Assembly (NCBI RefSeq): GCF_028769735.1
Contig: NC_088179.1
Location: 2,914,001 to 2,978,000, forward strand
Source: Zonotrichia leucophrys gambelii
Taxonomy: Eukaryota; Chordata; Aves; Passeriformes; Passerellidae
DNA: 64,000 bases
Reading direction: 5' to 3'
Positions 11,699 through 22,560 of this stretch are shown piece by piece; within the stretch, counting starts at the first letter, position 1, and each line of letters starts with the position of its first letter. The notes beneath the pieces were generated by a model. The model ran no database searches, had not been told where the DNA came from, and was given only the letters and a program-made list of their open reading frames with translations. A program made the position numbers and the translations under genes.

Positions 11699-12358
11699 TG
11701 CAATGCAAGATGTTTTCCATTACCATCTGTATGGCAGATTACCTTTGTCAAGTGGGCAGTTTGCTTTGTCTCTCTCTTTGAGTGACCACATTCACACCTC
11801 CCTGGGAGGGGACATTGCTGATAACAGCTATTGAATGTCACTGCATGGCTGATAAGAACTGCAGCATCCCATTGGGAGATGTGAGCCCAGAGGGAGGAGC
11901 CAAGCATTCCTATCCAGATATAATCCAGAGGTTTTGAGCACGGCTTCTGCACTGGATTCCCCAGAGGAACAGCAGCTGCCTCTCCTTCCACTGGATCTTC
12001 AGAGGAAGAATCCATCCTTCTCTACAGGATCCCTGCTCCAGCAGAACCACCCCTGACACTGCAGGAGGGCTGAGCCACAATTCCAATGGGGCTGCCACCA
12101 ACACCCTGACCCACAGGGTGTCAGGTTGGGTTCTGACTCTGGCAGTGTTGTTCTAGTGTACTGCATTGTTTATTTTGTCCTTTATTTCTTTTTCTTTCCC
12201 TATTAAAGAACTGTTATTTCCTGCTCCCACATTTTTGCCTGAGAGCCCCTTAATTTAAAATTTATAGCAATTCAGAGAGGTGGGGAGAGTTTACATTCTC
12301 CATTTCAGGGGAGGCTCCTGCCTTCCTTAGCAGACCCCTGGCTTTCCAAACCAAGGCA
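11699..12358 (+). mobile_element. Solo LTR, ERVL-like, ~660 bp, 5-bp target duplication
   Basis: Flanked by GGAGG on both sides (11694-11698, 12359-12363). Plus orientation is suggested by a TATA-like GATATAATCC at 11,917 and ATTAAA followed by CT-rich and GT-rich stretches near 12,205. The 3' end is CA; the 5' end reads TA, probably a mutated TG. The CCACATTTTTGCCTGAGAG segment is one I associate with songbird LTRs. No internal region remains. Confidence 0.75.
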
Positions 12359-12787
12359 GGAGGCATCACTTTCCCCAGTGCTCCCTGGGGTGCAGAGGGT
12401 GTGCAGCTCAGCCAGGGTGTCACCACAGCCTGGGGCAGGTGCCAGCTCAGCCCCAGCTGCCTCCAGCTGCTGCCCCTGCCTTTCCTTGCCACATCTGCAT
12501 TTCTCACAGCCCCCAGTGCTGCTCTGGGGCTCAGCACCACCTTGGGACATGGGCACACCACCATGATGTTGCCTTAAGATTTGAGCTTTTATATTTTTCA
12601 GGTCCTGTGCTGCATTAGTGCATAACTCCAAACTCCACACAGAGTGTGAGTTACTGTCTTCACATTTTGGTCAGACAAAACAATTCCTCAGAGCCTGGGA
12701 TCCAAGGACACCCTACAGCCTCAGGCCCTGAAATATAAACAAAAAGTGATTTGGGGGGGAGTAAACTGGGGTGAATGACTTCATTAC

Positions 12788-13000
12788 CTGAAGCTGTAAT
12801 TGCAGAATTAACCCCTCAAATGTAAATGGACCAAACTTATAATTGTCTGAAAAACTCTCGACATTGTCCTCCTTGGGTGTAGCCCCTTGGGGAGCCCTTA
12901 AAGTACCTGAAGATCTTTCATTAAATACATCTGCTTTTATCTTTTTAGCTTTGTCTGGCTCTGTTTCTAGGTAAGCCCAAAATAGGAATGTCCTGTAATC
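12788..13000 (-). CDS. Internal coding exon, 71 codons
   Basis: Acceptor TTTGCCCTGTTTATTCCAG, donor GTAATGA. Open for 213 bp, beginning DYRTFLFWAYLETEPDKAKK and ending in FEGLILQLQLQ. Phase 0 at both ends, joining cleanly to 13337-13493 upstream and to 3554-3719 downstream. Mixed charged and aromatic composition looks like a structured protein. No family recognised. Confidence 0.78.
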
Positions 13001-13019
13001 CTGGAATAAACAGGGCAAA

Positions 13020-13145
13020 GAAGCACCCAGAGGAAGCTCTCTGCAAAACCAAAACTCTGCAAAGTGCTTCCAGCCTTGGGCTGTTCCTCCTGGGAGGGGA
13101 TTTAGGTTAGGGCCCTTATTCCAGTGAGCATCCCTGTGCTCTGGA
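13020..13145. repeat. Interspersed repeat fragment, copy 1
   Basis: Shares GCACCCAGAGGAAG, TGCCTTGGGCTG-like and CTGGGAGGGGAT blocks with 14118-14235 in the same orientation. Family not recognised. It lies in the short intron between two exons. Confidence 0.6.
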
Positions 13146-13336
13146 GGGGATCCCAAGGCAGCTGAGGCAGAAATCCGTGCTCCACTTGATGGGACCACCA
13201 GGGCTGTGCCCAGGGCACCCATCTCTCCTCCCTGGCTCTGCCCTGCTGGGCTGGGTCCCACCCCATGGCCAGGGCCAGGCCAATTCCTTCCATCCTGAGC
13301 CCGGGCAAAGCTGCTGTCTGAGCTGGGATTATTTAC

Positions 13337-13493
13337 AAATGCATTGGATTGCTCGTGCTCTTCTTTTAGTTGGTTCCAGGAGCTATGGACTAGGTTCAAA
13401 CAAACAAAAGGCTGTGGGATTTTTTGATTGGTTGGATCTCTTTTTTGGGTAAGAGAAACGGGGATATTAAAAGCATCTCCAAGTTTTCCTATG
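13337..13493 (-). CDS. Internal coding exon, 52 codons
   Basis: Donor GTAAAT after a SNAF ending; acceptor ATTATCCTTCCCATGAG. Contains PQPFVCLNLVHSSWNQLKEE. Ends in phase 0, matching 12788-13000. A later acceptor at 13440 would shorten it to 34 codons without changing phase. It needs two bases from an upstream exon, which the 15097-15151 exon does not supply, so one small exon is probably missing between them. Confidence 0.68.
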
Positions 13494-13661
13494 CTCATGG
13501 GAAGGATAATATCCATTAACACGATCAGGAACATTGCCTGATGGAATCAAAACTGGAGTTTTGATTGCGTTTATACAAGGCACAGTTAAAGGATGGATAT
13601 AGGCGGAAATAAATGGTGCTAAACTCAGCCCTCTTTGGGGGATGCACAGTGCTGTGCAATT

Positions 13662-13911
13662 TTCTGATGTTACTTAAGATCCAAAATCCATGTGTGGATT
13701 ACATGTTCTGATGCTATTTAAGATCCAAAATCCATGTAAGGCTTACTTGTTCTGATGTTACTTAAGATCCAAAATCCATGTAAGGATTGCATGTTCTGAT
13801 GGTTTTTAAGATCCAAAATCCATGTAGGGATTACATGTTCTGATGCTATTTAAGATTCAAAATACATGTAAGAATGACATGTTCTGATGTTACTTAAGAT
13901 CCAAAATCCAC
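13662..13911. repeat. 44-bp tandem repeat, ~5.7 copies
   Basis: Units start TTCTGATGTTACTTAAGATCC and continue AAAATCCATGTAAGGATTACATG, with a few substitutions per unit. No coding potential. Confidence 0.93.
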
Positions 13912-15096
13912 TTTGTCTTCATGCAAGGCATATCCCTGTTGCATTAAAAAAAACAAGTGTGAGGGAAATGGTACTTTCCCTATTGCCTCAGTGTACCTAT
14001 GCTGGAGGGTTCCATAAGGGTCTCCTTCCAAGCCTTGCACAAGTCAGGCTGTAAAGCTGTGCTTTATTTGTGCTGAGGAATGCAGCATTGAAACCAGGCT
14101 TCCCTGTGGGACATCTCTGGGGCACCCAGAGGAAGAGCTGCAAAATGCTTCCTGCCTTGGGCTGCTCCCCTGGGAGGGGATGGAGATCAGGGATTCCAGG
14201 GAGCATCCTGGGGTTTTTGGCTGAGCACAGGACTGGCTTCCTGCACAGAGCCTCATGCAATTCCCTCCCCTCTGGTGTTATGAAATATTGATCTGCTGCC
14301 TGTTTTCCTTCTGCATAGCTGGGCTGGCTCTCCCTGCCGTGCCACCAGGGTGGCACTGGGAGCAGCAGGTCTGATCCAGGCACGCTGCCAGCAAATAGAG
14401 ATGTTTCCTGTCCTTCCAGGGCTCCCTCTCACTGTCTTCTCCAAAAGGCTGAACCTATTCTGCAGCTCTAATAACAAACATTGTAACCTTGCAAATAGCG
14501 ACGCTCGGAGTTTTCTTTAATATTTATATTTTTTGACCCCAAAAGGGGAAAGAATTCACCATACTTAGGCTGGAAAAACAGCGTGCTAATTTCACTTATC
14601 AAAGGCGTTCAGACCAAAGAGCCTGCCACCAATAACACCATGGTAAAAAAATGTTCTGCAGCGCCTCATATGTTCCTGGGTTTTAGCACATGCTGGTACC
14701 TAGCTCTAAATGTCAGTATTTTCACAGTGTAATTCATGTCAGCTCCCAGCTCTTATGACATCAGAAGATGAGTTCAAAGGGACACAGTTTTCTGCTTTAT
14801 AAAAACAGTTTAAAGATAAAAGCCAGTTTCAACAAAAAAAAAAAAAAAGAAGAAAAAAAGAAAAGAGAAAATGAAAGTATTAAGCAGTGCATTAGCCAAA
14901 CAATTCTCTGAGAGGCAAATGCCAATCAGAAGAAGATGACAGTATCTTATAGTGAAACCATATTAGCAGAAGTGATCAACTGTTGTTTAATGCCTTGCAC
15001 AACACTCAGAGTTTTCTAAACCACACAGCTGAAGAACGAGTAAAAATCCTATCAGCTATTGAGCAGAGAAGATGAAACCAGAATATTCTCCCTTAC
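13912..15096. other. Intron sequence with one repeat fragment
   Basis: Holds the second copy of the interspersed repeat (14118-14235), a poly-A-rich tract near 14,835 and otherwise unique DNA. A phase 0-to-2 exon is expected here; candidates near 14,610-14,680 and 15,010-15,045 were too weak to call. Confidence 0.4.
14118..14235. repeat. Interspersed repeat fragment, copy 2
   Basis: Counterpart of 13020-13145 in the same orientation, about 1.1 kb away, with roughly 75-80% similarity by eye. Confidence 0.6.
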
Positions 15097-15151
15097 CCCA
15101 CTGGCAGTTTTTGTTACATGCAATGTATCTACTATCCATAAATCAGCTTCT
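15097..15151 (-). CDS. Internal coding exon, 18 codons
   Basis: Acceptor TTCTCTGCCTGTTCACACTGACAG, donor GTAAGGG. Frame: EADLWIVDTLHVTKTASG. Takes one base to complete its first codon, exactly what 16069-16153 leaves. Confidence 0.7.
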
Positions 15152-16068
15152 CTGTCAGTGTGAACAGGCAGAGAAGAGAAAGTGACAGTATTATTCTCTA
15201 TATTCATCATTAAAACAAATAAGTATCAATCACATGGCTTTAAGCATTTAGTTTTCTGCAGACCTTTCAAGACTTTTTTGACCCAGCATTCGGTGCTCTG
15301 GAGCTTATCAATGACACCAGGGGTCAAAAGTGTTAGTTCGACTAAAATTACTTGGACAGAGGCAGGACCAGGTCAGCTCGCCATGGGATAGTCCCACAAG
15401 GCCTCCTGGAGGCTGCTGCCACCAAGGAGTTCTAAGGGAAAGAAAGGAAAGACCATGAATCAAACATCCCAGAAAATTCACCAGCAAATGTGTTATTAAT
15501 CAAGGAAAATAAAAACAAAGTTTATTAAAATGCCTTGTAATAGTACATTTCAAAACAACACAAAGACGTCTTATGTGATGGCCATTTTATCACTGAGGCT
15601 CATTCCAATTGAGTTACATTCTTCAAACCCAAGGAGCCACAAGTGTGCCAGAAAAGAAAATAAACACTGGAACGATGTGTGCAGTCACACATCTAATTTG
15701 ACGATTGATCTCACAATTTAAATAGACACTTTCCACCCCAAATAAATGCAGGAGTCTGCATCAATGGCACTTCTGCAAACTGAAACTAATGGTAGGACTG
15801 GTACAGTTTGCACATTTCTTTCCATATTTAGCTGAGAAGTTCAGACTAGGACCTGAAGGAAGCCAGAGGATAAGAAAACAAAGCACAAGTTGTCTACTAT
15901 GTCCTGCATGATTTGGAACACCGCATTAAAATATTTTTAAATTGCTACAATTCTCTCATTTTTTGCATAAATATTTGTGAAGGGGATGAATCCTCATATG
16001 GTGCAAACAGCCCCAAATTCATTGGTTTCAGTGATACCAACACAGCCAAGGAAGTTATAACAATTTAC

Positions 16069-16153
16069 ATCAACCACGGATTTGCCCCAGCGTGTTTACA
16101 CAGGAACTTCAAATCGAATTCTGCGTTGCTCTGGCTCTGGGGAATTTGTGGAA
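16069..16153 (-). CDS. Internal coding exon, 27 codons
   Basis: Acceptor CTTGTGCTGTAACAG, donor GTAAATTG. Frame includes SNAEFDLKFLCKHAGANPWL. Phase agrees with both neighbours (16806-16854 and 15097-15151). Confidence 0.7.
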
Positions 16154-16805
16154 CTGTTACAGCACAAGATTTCAGCCTTTGACGCTCTAAAGCGACATCA
16201 AAAGCTGGATCCAGTTTCTCCCCTCCCACAAGCTCTTGTTTACCCGATTATTGTCTGTGAAGGGGCTCCTGGGAGCAGGGCTGGAGCTGCTGGGGCTGCT
16301 TTGCGCTAACGAGCCCAAAGCACTGGGATATTTGAACTGCAGCAAGTTTTGGAGCTGGGGATGGAGGTCAAAGCTGCAATTTTATCAGTTACATTTTGGA
16401 GCCCTCCGCTTGATCACGACAATGCCATGTTCATAATACAATTATTGTAATCATATTTCCAGTGGTGCTTGCCTTCAGTGGAAACAGATTGTGTTAGGCT
16501 CTGCCTGGAGTGGAATGTGCATTTCAAAGTCACACAGAGGTTATGGAACAGGACCTCTCAATTCATCTGCAGACTATAATCAGGACTTGATCACTGCAGA
16601 TAGTTTAGAGGCTTTTGTGAACTTAGCAATTCATGCAAAAAGTAAGCATTCTGTCAGGAGAGGCAGAGCAGTTCTCAGGTAGTGACCAGCCCAGTGACTG
16701 CACAGATCTTGGCAAGGCTGTGGGCTCTGTGTGATGCTGCTGCTGGTTTGATTTATTCATGCACACCATTTATTTGCTTGAAATTTGTACCAGGCAGCAG
16801 CTCAC

Positions 16806-16854
16806 GTTCCTGCTGCTGCAGCAGAGAGCTCCCAAAATCTCCCTGGCTGGATTT
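16806..16854 (-). CDS. Internal coding exon, 16 codons
   Basis: Acceptor CCATTGTCCACACAAG, donor GTGAGC. Frame: KSSQGDFGSSLLQQQE. Starts in phase 0 after 17100-17246 and leaves one base for 16069-16153. Confidence 0.6.
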
Positions 16855-17099
16855 CTTGTGTGGACAATGGCTGCAGGCAGTGCCCACTCCTGCCAAGACA
16901 GAGCTCAGCCTGCATTCCTGTCTGAGTTTCTATTTTAGTAAAATTTATTAGTGAAAGCATTTGAAAAAAAAAAAAATCTACTTTGAAAAAATAAAATCTA
17001 CTCCTTCTATCCTTGCTTTCTGAACAACTCTCCTTTCTAGTCTGTGCTATTGTTCATGATCTCCAGTCGGTAACAAATAATTATATTAAAATTAATTAC

Positions 17100-17246
17100 C
17101 TCCAGTCTTATAAATCCTGAAATAGCATTATGTAAAAGTGGAGCTATCATATTACCAGGAAATGTAATATACAGAAAATATGTCTTAATTATTTGAAGAG
17201 AAGCTGGACAAGGATTCATCACCTCACTTGCTCCAGAGATCAATGT
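17100..17246 (-). CDS. Internal coding exon, 49 codons
   Basis: Acceptor ACTTATTTTGTTCTAG, donor GTAATTAA. Open for 147 bp, phase 0 to 0: begins TLISGASEVMNPCPASLQ, then a hydrophobic helical part (YFLYITFPGNMIAPLLHN). Joins 21393-21524 upstream in phase. Confidence 0.78.
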
Positions 17247-17847
17247 CTAGAACAAAATAAGTTTTGTTCACTGACTAAATCAGAGGTTTAAGAATGGATT
17301 TTTCACTTATTTCTTCCAGCTCTTAGAAATTAATTTCTATTTCTAGAGGTCTTTTTAAATTTTTTTTTTTCTGACTTGAATGAAATCTTGATTAAATCTT
17401 GTTGGTTTTCCCAGTCTATAGAATTATCTAAAGTAACATTTTAGATTTCTAAATAAAAAATTTGAAATAAGAAATGTAAGCTTTATTTAAATACTGCAAG
17501 AGTTGTTTTTGCATTTGCCTTTTCTTAAAAAATAGATTCACTTATTCCTTAGAAGCTTTGAATTTAGTAAAGGATTTTAGAACTTGCATTTCTGGTGAAT
17601 AACAACAGAGAGCTGCAAAGCATCACCCAGCTCTAGTTACAGGAAGAGAAGAAATGGGGAAGAAATCCCAGACATCTCTGGAAGTGCAGAAAAAGCACTG
17701 GAGATGAAGTGAGACCAAATACTGAGTTTGTATGAGGGATAATTTGCTATATTAGAAGGTTGGGGTTTGGGTTTTTTTCCTGGTTTTTTAATGTATTGTT
17801 TTTGTTTTTCTGAAAGAAAAATTACCCAGCAGCAGGAACAGCTCAGA
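17247..17847. other. Intron sequence, nothing recognised
   Basis: AT-rich unique DNA between the exon and the GGGAAGGAAAGCAAAGGT minisatellite. Confidence 0.5.
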
Positions 17848-18465
17848 AAGCAAAGGTTTGGGAAGGAAAGCAAAGGTGTGGGAAGGAAAGCAAAGTTTTG
17901 GGAAGGAAAGCAAAGGTTGGGAAGGAAAGCAAAGGTTGGGAAGGAAAGCAAAGGTTTGGGAAGGAAAGCAAAGGCTGGAAGGAAAGCAAAGGTTGGGAAG
18001 GAAAGCAAAGGTTGGGAAGGAAAGCAAAGGTTTGGGAAGGAAAGCAAAGGTTGGGAAGGAAAGCAAAGGTTTGGGAAGGAAAGCAAAAGTTGGGAAGGAA
18101 AGCAAAGGTTGGGAAGGAAAGCAAAGGTTGGGAAGGAAAGCAAAGGTTGGGAAGGAAAGCAAAGGTTTGGGAAGGAAAGCAAAAGTTGGGAAGGAAAGCA
18201 AAGGTTTGGGAAGGAAAGCAAAGTTTTGGGAAGGAAAGCAAAGGTTGGGAAGGAAAGCAAAGGTTTGGGAAGGAAAGCAAAGGTTGGGATGGGAAGCAAA
18301 GGTTGGGAAGGAAAGCAAAGGTTTGGGAAGGAAAGCAAAGGTTGGGATGGGAAGCAAAGGTTGGGATGGGAAGCAGAGGTTTGGGAAGGAAAGCAAAGGT
18401 TGGGATGGGAAGCAAAGGTTGGGATGGGAAGCAGAGGTTTGGGAAGGAAAGCAAAGGTTGGGTGG
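17848..18465. repeat. Minisatellite, 19-20 bp unit, ~31 copies
   Basis: Unit GGGAAGGAAAGCAAAGGTT, alternating between GGTTGGG and GGTTTGGG forms. Units with GGGATGGGAAGC variants cluster at the right-hand end, pointing to local expansion of a variant. Frames of 200-315 codons run through it on both strands (Lys-Glu-Ser-Lys-Gly or Phe-Pro-Ser-Gln repeats) and are artefacts. Confidence 0.97.
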
Positions 18466-18507
18466 GCAGTGGAAGGAGTTCCGTGGATGTCCGAGTTTGG
18501 AGCAAAG

Positions 18508-18877
18508 TGTTGTGCGCTCTTCGAAAAATCGTGTTTTTGATCTTTTCCTGTGTAGAGCAGAATCCTTAAGAAAAATTGTAACAATGATTATTGCTCTTGT
18601 GGAAGCTCAGAACAAAAGTAACAATATTTCTGTTTGAAGCATAATTTTTTGTGATGTTTTTCTAACTAATAGCTAATCACAGTGAGCTAGCTCAGAAATA
18701 GAGTCTGAGCCACAAGCTTTTGTTATCATTCTTTCTTTTTTTAATTTTAGTTAGTTTTCTGATAAAATTTTTTCTTGTTTTAGTATAGTTTTAATATAAT
18801 AGATATCATAAAATAATAAATCAGCCTTCTGAAACAGAGTCAGATCCTCATCCTAAGATCCCTGTGAACACGTCACA
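18508..18877 (+). mobile_element. Diverged LTR, same family as 10928-11309
   Basis: Plus-oriented. The 3' half (CTTTTGTTATCATTCTTTC, TAGTATAGTTTTAATATA, AATAAATCAGCCTTCTGAAA, ending GTCACA) matches the reverse of the other two copies; the 5' half matches only weakly. The 5' boundary is uncertain and no target duplication was found. Confidence 0.65.
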
Positions 18878-19279
18878 CTGTGTCCCCTCTCTGCCCCGTG
18901 TCCCCTCCCTGCCCCGTGTCCCCCATGCTCCAGAGCTGGCCCCAGCCCTGCATCTGGCACTCACAGCAGTCCCCAGCAGGGTCCCCTCCCCTCCCCTTGG
19001 TGACATGAACAGGAATTTTGCAGAGCCCCGAGGGGACAGCACAGGGAAGACTCGGGTACCAGGGAGGGGACAGCCCTCCACAAGGGCTGGACACTTCTCC
19101 AGCCCCCTGAGATGTGTGAGCAGGACCAGCCCCAGCACTCTGTGGTCACAGATTGTGAGGTGATCATGGAACATGCAGCCTGACTTCCTAAATAACAGGG
19201 CCCAGAACAACCTCTCCTGCTCGTTCCCCTCCATGAGCACAGGCTATCTCCACGTTGGACAGCATCAGGAGTGAGCAGC

Positions 19280-19906
19280 TGTCAGGATCTCTAGATGCTC
19301 AGAATGACCCCAAGAAAAGTTCCAAAGTCTCTTTTCCCAGCCTGGTGCTTGAAGAAGGAGTCAGAGCTCTTCATTTCTCAGTCTCAAGGTTGTTTATTGT
19401 TTCTTATTTATAAAAAATTTTCTCCTGCCCTGCCGAGGTCTGTCCAGCAGGACAGTTCCAGGCACTCTGCCTGCCTCCAGGGCTGTGTTATGTCTTTATA
19501 CTAAAAACTACATATACAGTATTTACAATTACTTTCCAATACCTATCACCTGTGTTAGACACTGAGCCTCTACTCTAAACCAATCTGTCAGTGCCACCAT
19601 CACAGCAGGAGATGGAGGCCAAGAAGAAGAAGAAGGAGAAAGGCTGGACACACCCAGTTCCCTCCATCTTGCCTCCTGAACCCCCATTCTAAAAACCCCA
19701 AAATCTACTTTTCCACCCCATGATAACTTCACTATTATTCTACCCAAACTGTCATGGCTTGCTGATCTTCATCTAAGGTTGATAATTTGCTCCATGGGTC
19801 GTAATCAAACCCACAGGTGTTTTGGGCTCTGTGCCAGGGTCTCTGAGCCCCCTGGCAGGGGTCCTGGCCATCCTGGACAGCCAGAGGGATGCTCTGGGCT
19901 CCCACA
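19280..19906 (-). mobile_element. Solo LTR, ~627 bp, family A copy 1
   Basis: On the minus strand it runs TGTGGGAGCCC... to ...CCTGACA. Flanks read GCAGC and GCAGA (4 of 5 bases match), as expected of a decayed 5-bp duplication. AATAAA lies on the minus strand near 19,395. Contains a GAAGAAGAAG tract. Closely related to 23369-23973. No viral genes remain. Confidence 0.75.
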
Positions 19907-20489
19907 GCAGAAGAAGCAGGATGCTGTTCCCAGCATAAGGGCCTTCCCAGGGCTGGCTCCTGCTGCAGCCAGCACAGCCCTGCTGTGGACAGGGGGCAGA
20001 TCCCAGCTCTGCTGCTGGCAGGGAGCTTTGCAGAGCAGTGTGTTCCTCTGGAATGGAGGCTTTGGGGCTGTTTACAGACACTCAGAGCTCGGCTCTGGAG
20101 CCATGGAGTGTCCCCAGCCCCTGGCAGGCCAGCCCCAGCTCCCTTGGGAGGGCTGGCTGCAGCATCCTGCAGTGCCAGGAATGAGGAACGCTCCCAGGGC
20201 AGGAGGAGCAGAGCCCTGGAGGCCTCCTGGCCTTTCCAGCAGCCCCATCACAGCACTGGAGCCTTGGACTGCAGCTGCTCCAGGGCAGCCATCACAGCTT
20301 TGTCATTTGCTTGTGAGATACACAGCCCCACAGCTCAGCTCTGGCAGGGTGAGAACACCAGCAAAGTGTCTGGACTGGGTCTGGCCACTTTGAAAGGGTT
20401 TCAGTCCTCCTTCCATGGGTCTGCTGCAGGAGTGTCGGGGTGGGATGGTGGAGATGGACGGAGAGCAGAGATCTCTGGAGCCAGGGCTG

Positions 20490-20950
20490 GGATTTGGGGT
20501 TTATTGCAAAGGGCCTGGGGGCAGGGCCCTGCTGGGATTTGGGGTTCATTGCAAAGGGCCTGGGTGCAGGGCCCTGCTGGGATTTGGGGTTTATTGCAAA
20601 GGGCCTGGGTGCAGGGCCCTGCTGGGATTTGGGGTTTATTGCAGAGGGCCTGGGTGCAGGGCCCTGCTGGGATTTGGGGTTCATTGCAAAGGGCCTGGGT
20701 GCAGGGCCCTGCTGGGATTTGGGTTCATGCAAAGGCTGGTGCAGGCCCGCTGGATTTGGTTTATTGCAAAGGCTGGTGCAGGCCTGCGGGATTGGGGTTC
20801 ATTGCAAAGGGCCTGGTGCAGGCCCTGCTGGATTTGGGGTTATTGCAAAGGGCCTGGTGCGGCCCTGCTGGATTGGGTTTATGCAGAGGGCCTGGGTGCA
20901 GGGCCCTGCTGGATGGGTCATTGCAAAGGCTGGTGCAGGCCGCGGAGCGC
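20490..20950. repeat. Minisatellite, 45-bp unit, ~11 copies
   Basis: Unit: GATTTGGGGTTTATTGCAAA, GGGCCTGGGTGCAGGGCCCT, GCTGG. Because 45 is a multiple of 3, all units share frame and long false frames result. Units after about 20,710 carry many one-base losses in G, C and T runs. Confidence 0.95.
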
Positions 20951-20971
20951 CAGCACAGCTCAGAGTAGCCC

Positions 20972-21080
20972 CAAAGAGGGAGAGAGAGGGAAAGAGAGAG
21001 AAGGCAAGAGTGTGGTAAAGAGGATGAGTAAAAGATGATGAGAGAGTAAAAGAGAGGATGAGAGAGTGAGAGAGTACCAA
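20972..21080. repeat. GA-rich low-complexity tract
   Basis: Purine run of GAGAG and AAAGAG motifs directly after the 45-bp array. Confidence 0.85.
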
Positions 21081-21325
21081 GTTCCCATTACAATACAATA
21101 AATCTTCTTCTGTGCTGAATATTGTAATTCTCACTAACCAATCTAGTATACAAAATACAAATCCTACAGGATTTACATACAGCCTATAAGAATCATTACA
21201 TTACCATACTGTGTTACATTTTAAACCCTAAAAACTCCTCTTTAAACCTCTTCTACCAAGCTGGTAGGGTCTGCTGTGACCCTTGGAGCTGTCTGCAAGC
21301 AGAGGGTGTTGTTCCATCGAAAAAA
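21081..21325 (-). mobile_element. Probable LTR fragment
   Basis: Resembles songbird LTR sequence as I remember it (minus strand TGTAATGATTCTTATAGG, then a TTTATTGTATTGTAA segment). Boundaries and target duplication not defined. Called on recollection of the family only. Confidence 0.4.
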
Positions 21326-21392
21326 AATTACCTTCAACCAACCACACCATTGCTTTCCAGTTGTTGAGTAACTAAAATACCTCAAAGCTTAC

Positions 21393-21524
21393 TTTCATTT
21401 CAATCTCTCTTATAGTTTCCATATTCTCAAAATCTTTCACCAAACAATCATATTTATAAAGCTTTCCTGTTTCATCCTCCCCTGTGCAGGTCCACACCAC
21501 CAAATCACACTCCAGCAGGTAGAG
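21393..21524 (-). CDS. Internal coding exon, 44 codons
   Basis: Acceptor TTCTATTTTCCCCATCAG, donor GTAAGC. Phase 0 to 0; begins LYLLECDLVVWTCTGEDETG and ends IREIEMK. Acidic, with aromatic residues typical of a folded domain. Joins 17100-17246 in phase. The upstream partner is unresolved. Confidence 0.78.
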
Positions 21525-21800
21525 CTGATGGGGAAAATAGAATGCTGGGGAATCAAACCTCACCATGCACCTTTCCAAAATGCTGGACAGCCTGGCCAGA
21601 GCCTCCATGCCAGGCAAGCCCCAGAGGGAGCAGGAGGGAGCAGCTGCACCTCCGGCTGCCCTGGAAGGAAATGCCAGAGCTGTGTGTCACCCAGCACTGG
21701 GTGGCTTTGCAGGTACCTGCTGCTGTTCCAGCCATGCCTGACTAACATGTCTGTAGTGCACATTTCCAAGTCATCAATACTGTTTCCTGCGGTATAGAAA

Positions 21801-21967
21801 GCAAAAACCAAACAAAAAACCCCCCAAACCTCCAAAAAACAACCCCCCAAAATAGCGCCCCCCCAAAAAAACCCCAACAAAAACAAAAACATGAAACCAC
21901 CAAAACCCCACAAACAAACAAACAAACAAAAGCGCAAACAAAAAAATGACAACAACAACAAAAAAGC
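21801..21967. repeat. A/C-rich low-complexity tract
   Basis: Runs of AAAAC, CCCCAAA and AACAAC. On the minus strand it reads as a Phe/Leu/Gly-rich false frame. Confidence 0.9.
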
Positions 21968-22195
21968 CACCAAAAATTATTGGACTGTTATAATTCTCAG
22001 TTCAGAACTGGGTACATGAAAGAAGAATCCAAAGTGCTGGGCACAGCCTGGCAATCCTGGCATCCAGGGACACACTGCCCACAGTAAACAAGCTCACAAA
22101 CCAGAAATTCGAAGATATTAGAATGCAGAAATTCCTAGATATTCAGAAAAGCTAATATCAACACAGATTTAGTTTATATCAGATGTAAGTAGGAC

Positions 22196-22241
22196 TTTTC
22201 AAAAGTTTTTTTTGCTTTGTTGCCGCTTTTAAATCAAGAGA
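22196..22241 (-). CDS. Candidate exon, phase unresolved
   Basis: Excellent acceptor (TTTGCTCTCTTCCCAG); frame SLDLKAATKQKKLLK; weak donor GTCCTA. Its phase does not fit 21393-21524, so either this or a neighbour is miscalled. Confidence 0.35.
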
Positions 22242-22369
22242 CTGGGAAGAGAGCAAACAGTGTCTGAACTTGGCAAATATTTCCCATAAGTGCAAAGATT
22301 AAAGCAGAAATGAGTGGTGGTCTGTACTGCAACCTGAACCCCACTTAATAAACCAAAATATTCACTTAC

Positions 22370-22398
22370 TTGAACATTTAATGAAGGTTAAATATAAC
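22370..22398 (-). CDS. Candidate microexon, 29 bp
   Basis: Acceptor GAAATTGTTTTCAAG and perfect donor GTAAGTG; only one frame is open (LYLTFIKCS). Accepts the phase left by 22524-22560 but does not connect to 21393-21524. Confidence 0.35.
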
Positions 22399-22523
22399 CT
22401 TGAAAACAATTTCAAAAGTTTCCAAGAGCCTCTCAGCTGCACCCCCAACCCCACTCTCCTTAGATTTTGGAGCAGTGATGAGTGATATTTCTTAGCTGCT
22501 TCAGCTATTCCTCAATCTCTTAC

Positions 22524-22560
22524 TGGAGATGCAGAAGGGAATTTTTCTGCAGCTCTCCTG
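22524..22560 (-). CDS. Candidate exon, 37 or 57 bp
   Basis: Perfect donor GTAAGAG. Two acceptors are possible: at 22561 (frame GELQKNSLLHL, in phase after 23060-23226) or at 22581, which adds LIVINAA but breaks phase. Confidence 0.45.

Noticed and set aside
12713..13534. 273-codon minus-strand frame as a single gene or retroviral remnant
   Set aside because: It is better explained as two phase-matched exons (13337-13493 and 12788-13000) with an open intron between.
17637..18637. Open frames of 200-315 codons
   Set aside because: Created by a purine-rich 19-20 bp repeat lacking stop codons; all frames look alike.
19779..21038. 359-codon and related plus-strand frames
   Set aside because: Half lies in an LTR flank and half in a 45-bp repeat whose length keeps frame; no splice or start evidence.
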